Part shown: piece after piece, positions 7,146-7,574 of the stretch | How positions within the stretch are numbered: position 1 is the stretch's first letter | Layout of the letters: each line of letters starts with the position of its first letter | Source: Candidatus Cloacimonas sp. 4484_140 | GTDB lineage: Bacteria; Cloacimonadota; Cloacimonadia; JGIOTU-2 | Assembly: GCA_002049945.1 (NCBI GenBank) | Contig: MVCT01000049.1 | Coordinates: forward strand, 1 to 7,574 | DNA: 7,574 nucleotides | Direction of reading: 5' to 3' | Position numbers and translations under genes: made by a program | The notes under the pieces: generated by a model | The model's database searches: none | What the model saw: the letters and a program-made list of their open reading frames with translations, nothing else | Told to the model about the DNA's origin: nothing

Positions 7146-7206
7146 ATTTTATTTTTGCGAGACTCTTTCTTCTTTATTCAATTTCATTAATTTTTCGTGC
7201 CTGCCT

Positions 7207-7242
7207 CGTGAAATGATTTTATTATGTTTATTTCACTGGGGT
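7207..7242. repeat. GTGAAAT/ATTTCAC hairpin repeat, copy 1
   Basis: GTGAAAT at 7208-7214 pairs perfectly with ATTTCAC at 7230-7236 around a 15-nt AT-rich loop, and is followed by TGGGGT. The outer sequence CGTGAAAT...ATTTCRCTGGG recurs at 7335-7369. Confidence 0.55.
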
Positions 7243-7334
7243 ATTTCGCCTGTAACGCCGTAGCGTAGCGAAGACTGAAGTGAAACGAAGACTGGGGATT
7301 TCTCTTTTCCCTTTCTGCTTTCTAATTCCTGACC

Positions 7335-7369
7335 CGTGAAATTCAGCTTGCTGAATATTTCGCTGGGTT
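7335..7369. repeat. GTGAAAT/ATTTCGC hairpin repeat, copy 2
   Basis: GTGAAAT at 7336-7342 pairs with ATTTCGC at 7357-7363 with one G-T wobble. A nested stem TCAGC/GCTGA at 7343-7347 and 7350-7354 has a 2-nt loop. Trailing TGGGTT resembles the TGGGGT of copy 1, which lies 128 bases away, while the loop sequence differs. Confidence 0.6.
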
Positions 7370-7412
7370 CTAATTTCTAATTTCCATCATTGTAACAGCG
7401 TCCTGCCTCGGC

Positions 7413-7480
7413 GTAATGCAATGCAGCTGTATCGCTCTTCTCTCTCTTGTCACGCTGTAATGTAGTGAAGGCGGATCGCT
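7413..7480. repeat. Imperfect 24-nt direct repeat, period 44
   Basis: The units at 7413-7436 and 7457-7480 agree at 18 of 24 positions. Both start GTAATG and end ATCGCT. This is moderate similarity and may be two diverged copies of one intergenic repeat. Confidence 0.35.
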
Positions 7481-7503
7481 CCTCGCTCCACGCTCCTCTT
7501 TTC

Positions 7504-7574
7504 CTACTCTGGCTTTTTCAATTTCCTGTAAAATGTAGTCCTCTCAATTCCTACCTTCTCAGCAGTTTTTCTCA
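7504..7574 (-). CDS. C-terminal end of a Fis-type helix-turn-helix regulator (cut by window edge)
   Basis: Only the last 22 codons are inside the window, ending in TAG at 7504-7506. The frame reads RKTAEKVGIERTTFYRKLKK, then PE and stop. This matches the second half of a Fis-type (HTH_8) DNA-binding domain, in which A-x-x-x-G-I-x-R-x-T-x-Y-R-K-L-K forms the turn and recognition helix at the extreme C-terminus of sigma-54-dependent activators such as NtrC-type response regulators. The rest, including any AAA+ and receiver domains, is outside. It is on the same strand as the operon, about 614 bases upstream of its first gene. Whether it controls the operon is unknown, and I found no clear -24/-12 promoter before the operon. 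Confidence 0.72.
   Translation of the reverse strand, partial: RKTAEKVGIERTTFYRKLKKPE

Larger units (their letters stand above)
7003..7275. repeat. Pair of inverted 21-nt copies, about 230 bases apart
   Basis: The sequence at 7003-7023 matches the reverse complement of 7255-7275 at 19 of 21 positions (core TCTTCGCT, then CGCTACG). The two copies face each other and enclose the TGTCAT-bounded element and one GTGAAAT hairpin. They could be ends of a small non-autonomous element or two scattered copies of one repeat. No transposase is present. Confidence 0.5.
6890..7503. other. Gene-free, repeat-rich interval upstream of the operon
   Basis: This 614-base stretch separates the operon's first gene from the upstream regulator fragment. 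It holds several short inverted and direct repeats from about 7001 onward, listed separately, with many GAAG/CTTC and GCGAAG motifs. Open frames here are short and mostly translate the repeats, so I call no gene. The operon promoter should lie near its left end (about 6900-7000). The only candidate I saw is a TACAAT on the minus strand at 6937-6942 with a poor -35 match. Confidence 0.65.

Noticed and set aside
7054..7480. CRISPR array
   Set aside because: The repeats are imperfect, of several kinds and irregularly spaced, and no cas genes are seen.

Overview
The window is a bacterial chromosome fragment of moderate-to-low GC, and every gene I can support is on the minus strand. Its core (697-6889) is a tightly packed six-gene operon. 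Transcribed from right to left, it encodes a threonine-synthase-like PLP enzyme, a MocA-type molybdenum cofactor nucleotidyltransferase, an XdhC-family maturation factor, and the molybdopterin, [2Fe-2S] and FAD subunits of a heterotrimeric xanthine-dehydrogenase-family hydroxylase. Adjacent genes overlap by 4 to 11 nt or are 1 nt apart, so the set is probably co-transcribed and translationally coupled. The last five genes match the content of the Bacillus subtilis pucABCDE set: maturation factor, nucleotidyltransferase, FAD, Mo and FeS subunits.

The five genes form one working unit. The MocA-like protein would add CMP to molybdopterin. The XdhC protein would receive, sulfurate and insert the cofactor. 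The three structural subunits would carry electrons from substrate through Mo, two [2Fe-2S] clusters and FAD to an acceptor. The large subunit keeps the residues that position purines in bovine xanthine dehydrogenase (equivalents of Q767, F798, E802, R880, R912, F914, Q1040 and E1261), so a purine hydroxylase is the best call. The odd member is the lead gene, a zinc-ribbon threonine-synthase-like PLP enzyme with no standard role in purine oxidation.

The flanks are partial genes. At the left edge (1-249) is the N-terminal 83 codons of nucleoside diphosphate kinase, starting with GTG. At the right edge (7504-7574) are the last 22 codons of a protein ending in a Fis-type helix-turn-helix, probably a sigma-54-dependent regulator.

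The two long gene-free stretches (250-696 and 6890-7503) carry REP-like palindromes and short repeats, including a 25-nt-arm palindrome at 439-493, a TGTCAT-bounded inverted repeat at 7054-7145, two GTGAAAT/ATTTCRC hairpins, and a distant inverted pair at 7003-7023 and 7255-7275. The genome therefore seems rich in dispersed palindromic repeats. I cannot place the organism firmly. Repeat style, base composition and gene style suggest an uncultured, possibly anaerobic bacterium, perhaps of the Cloacimonadota/FCB type, and this is a low-confidence guess.
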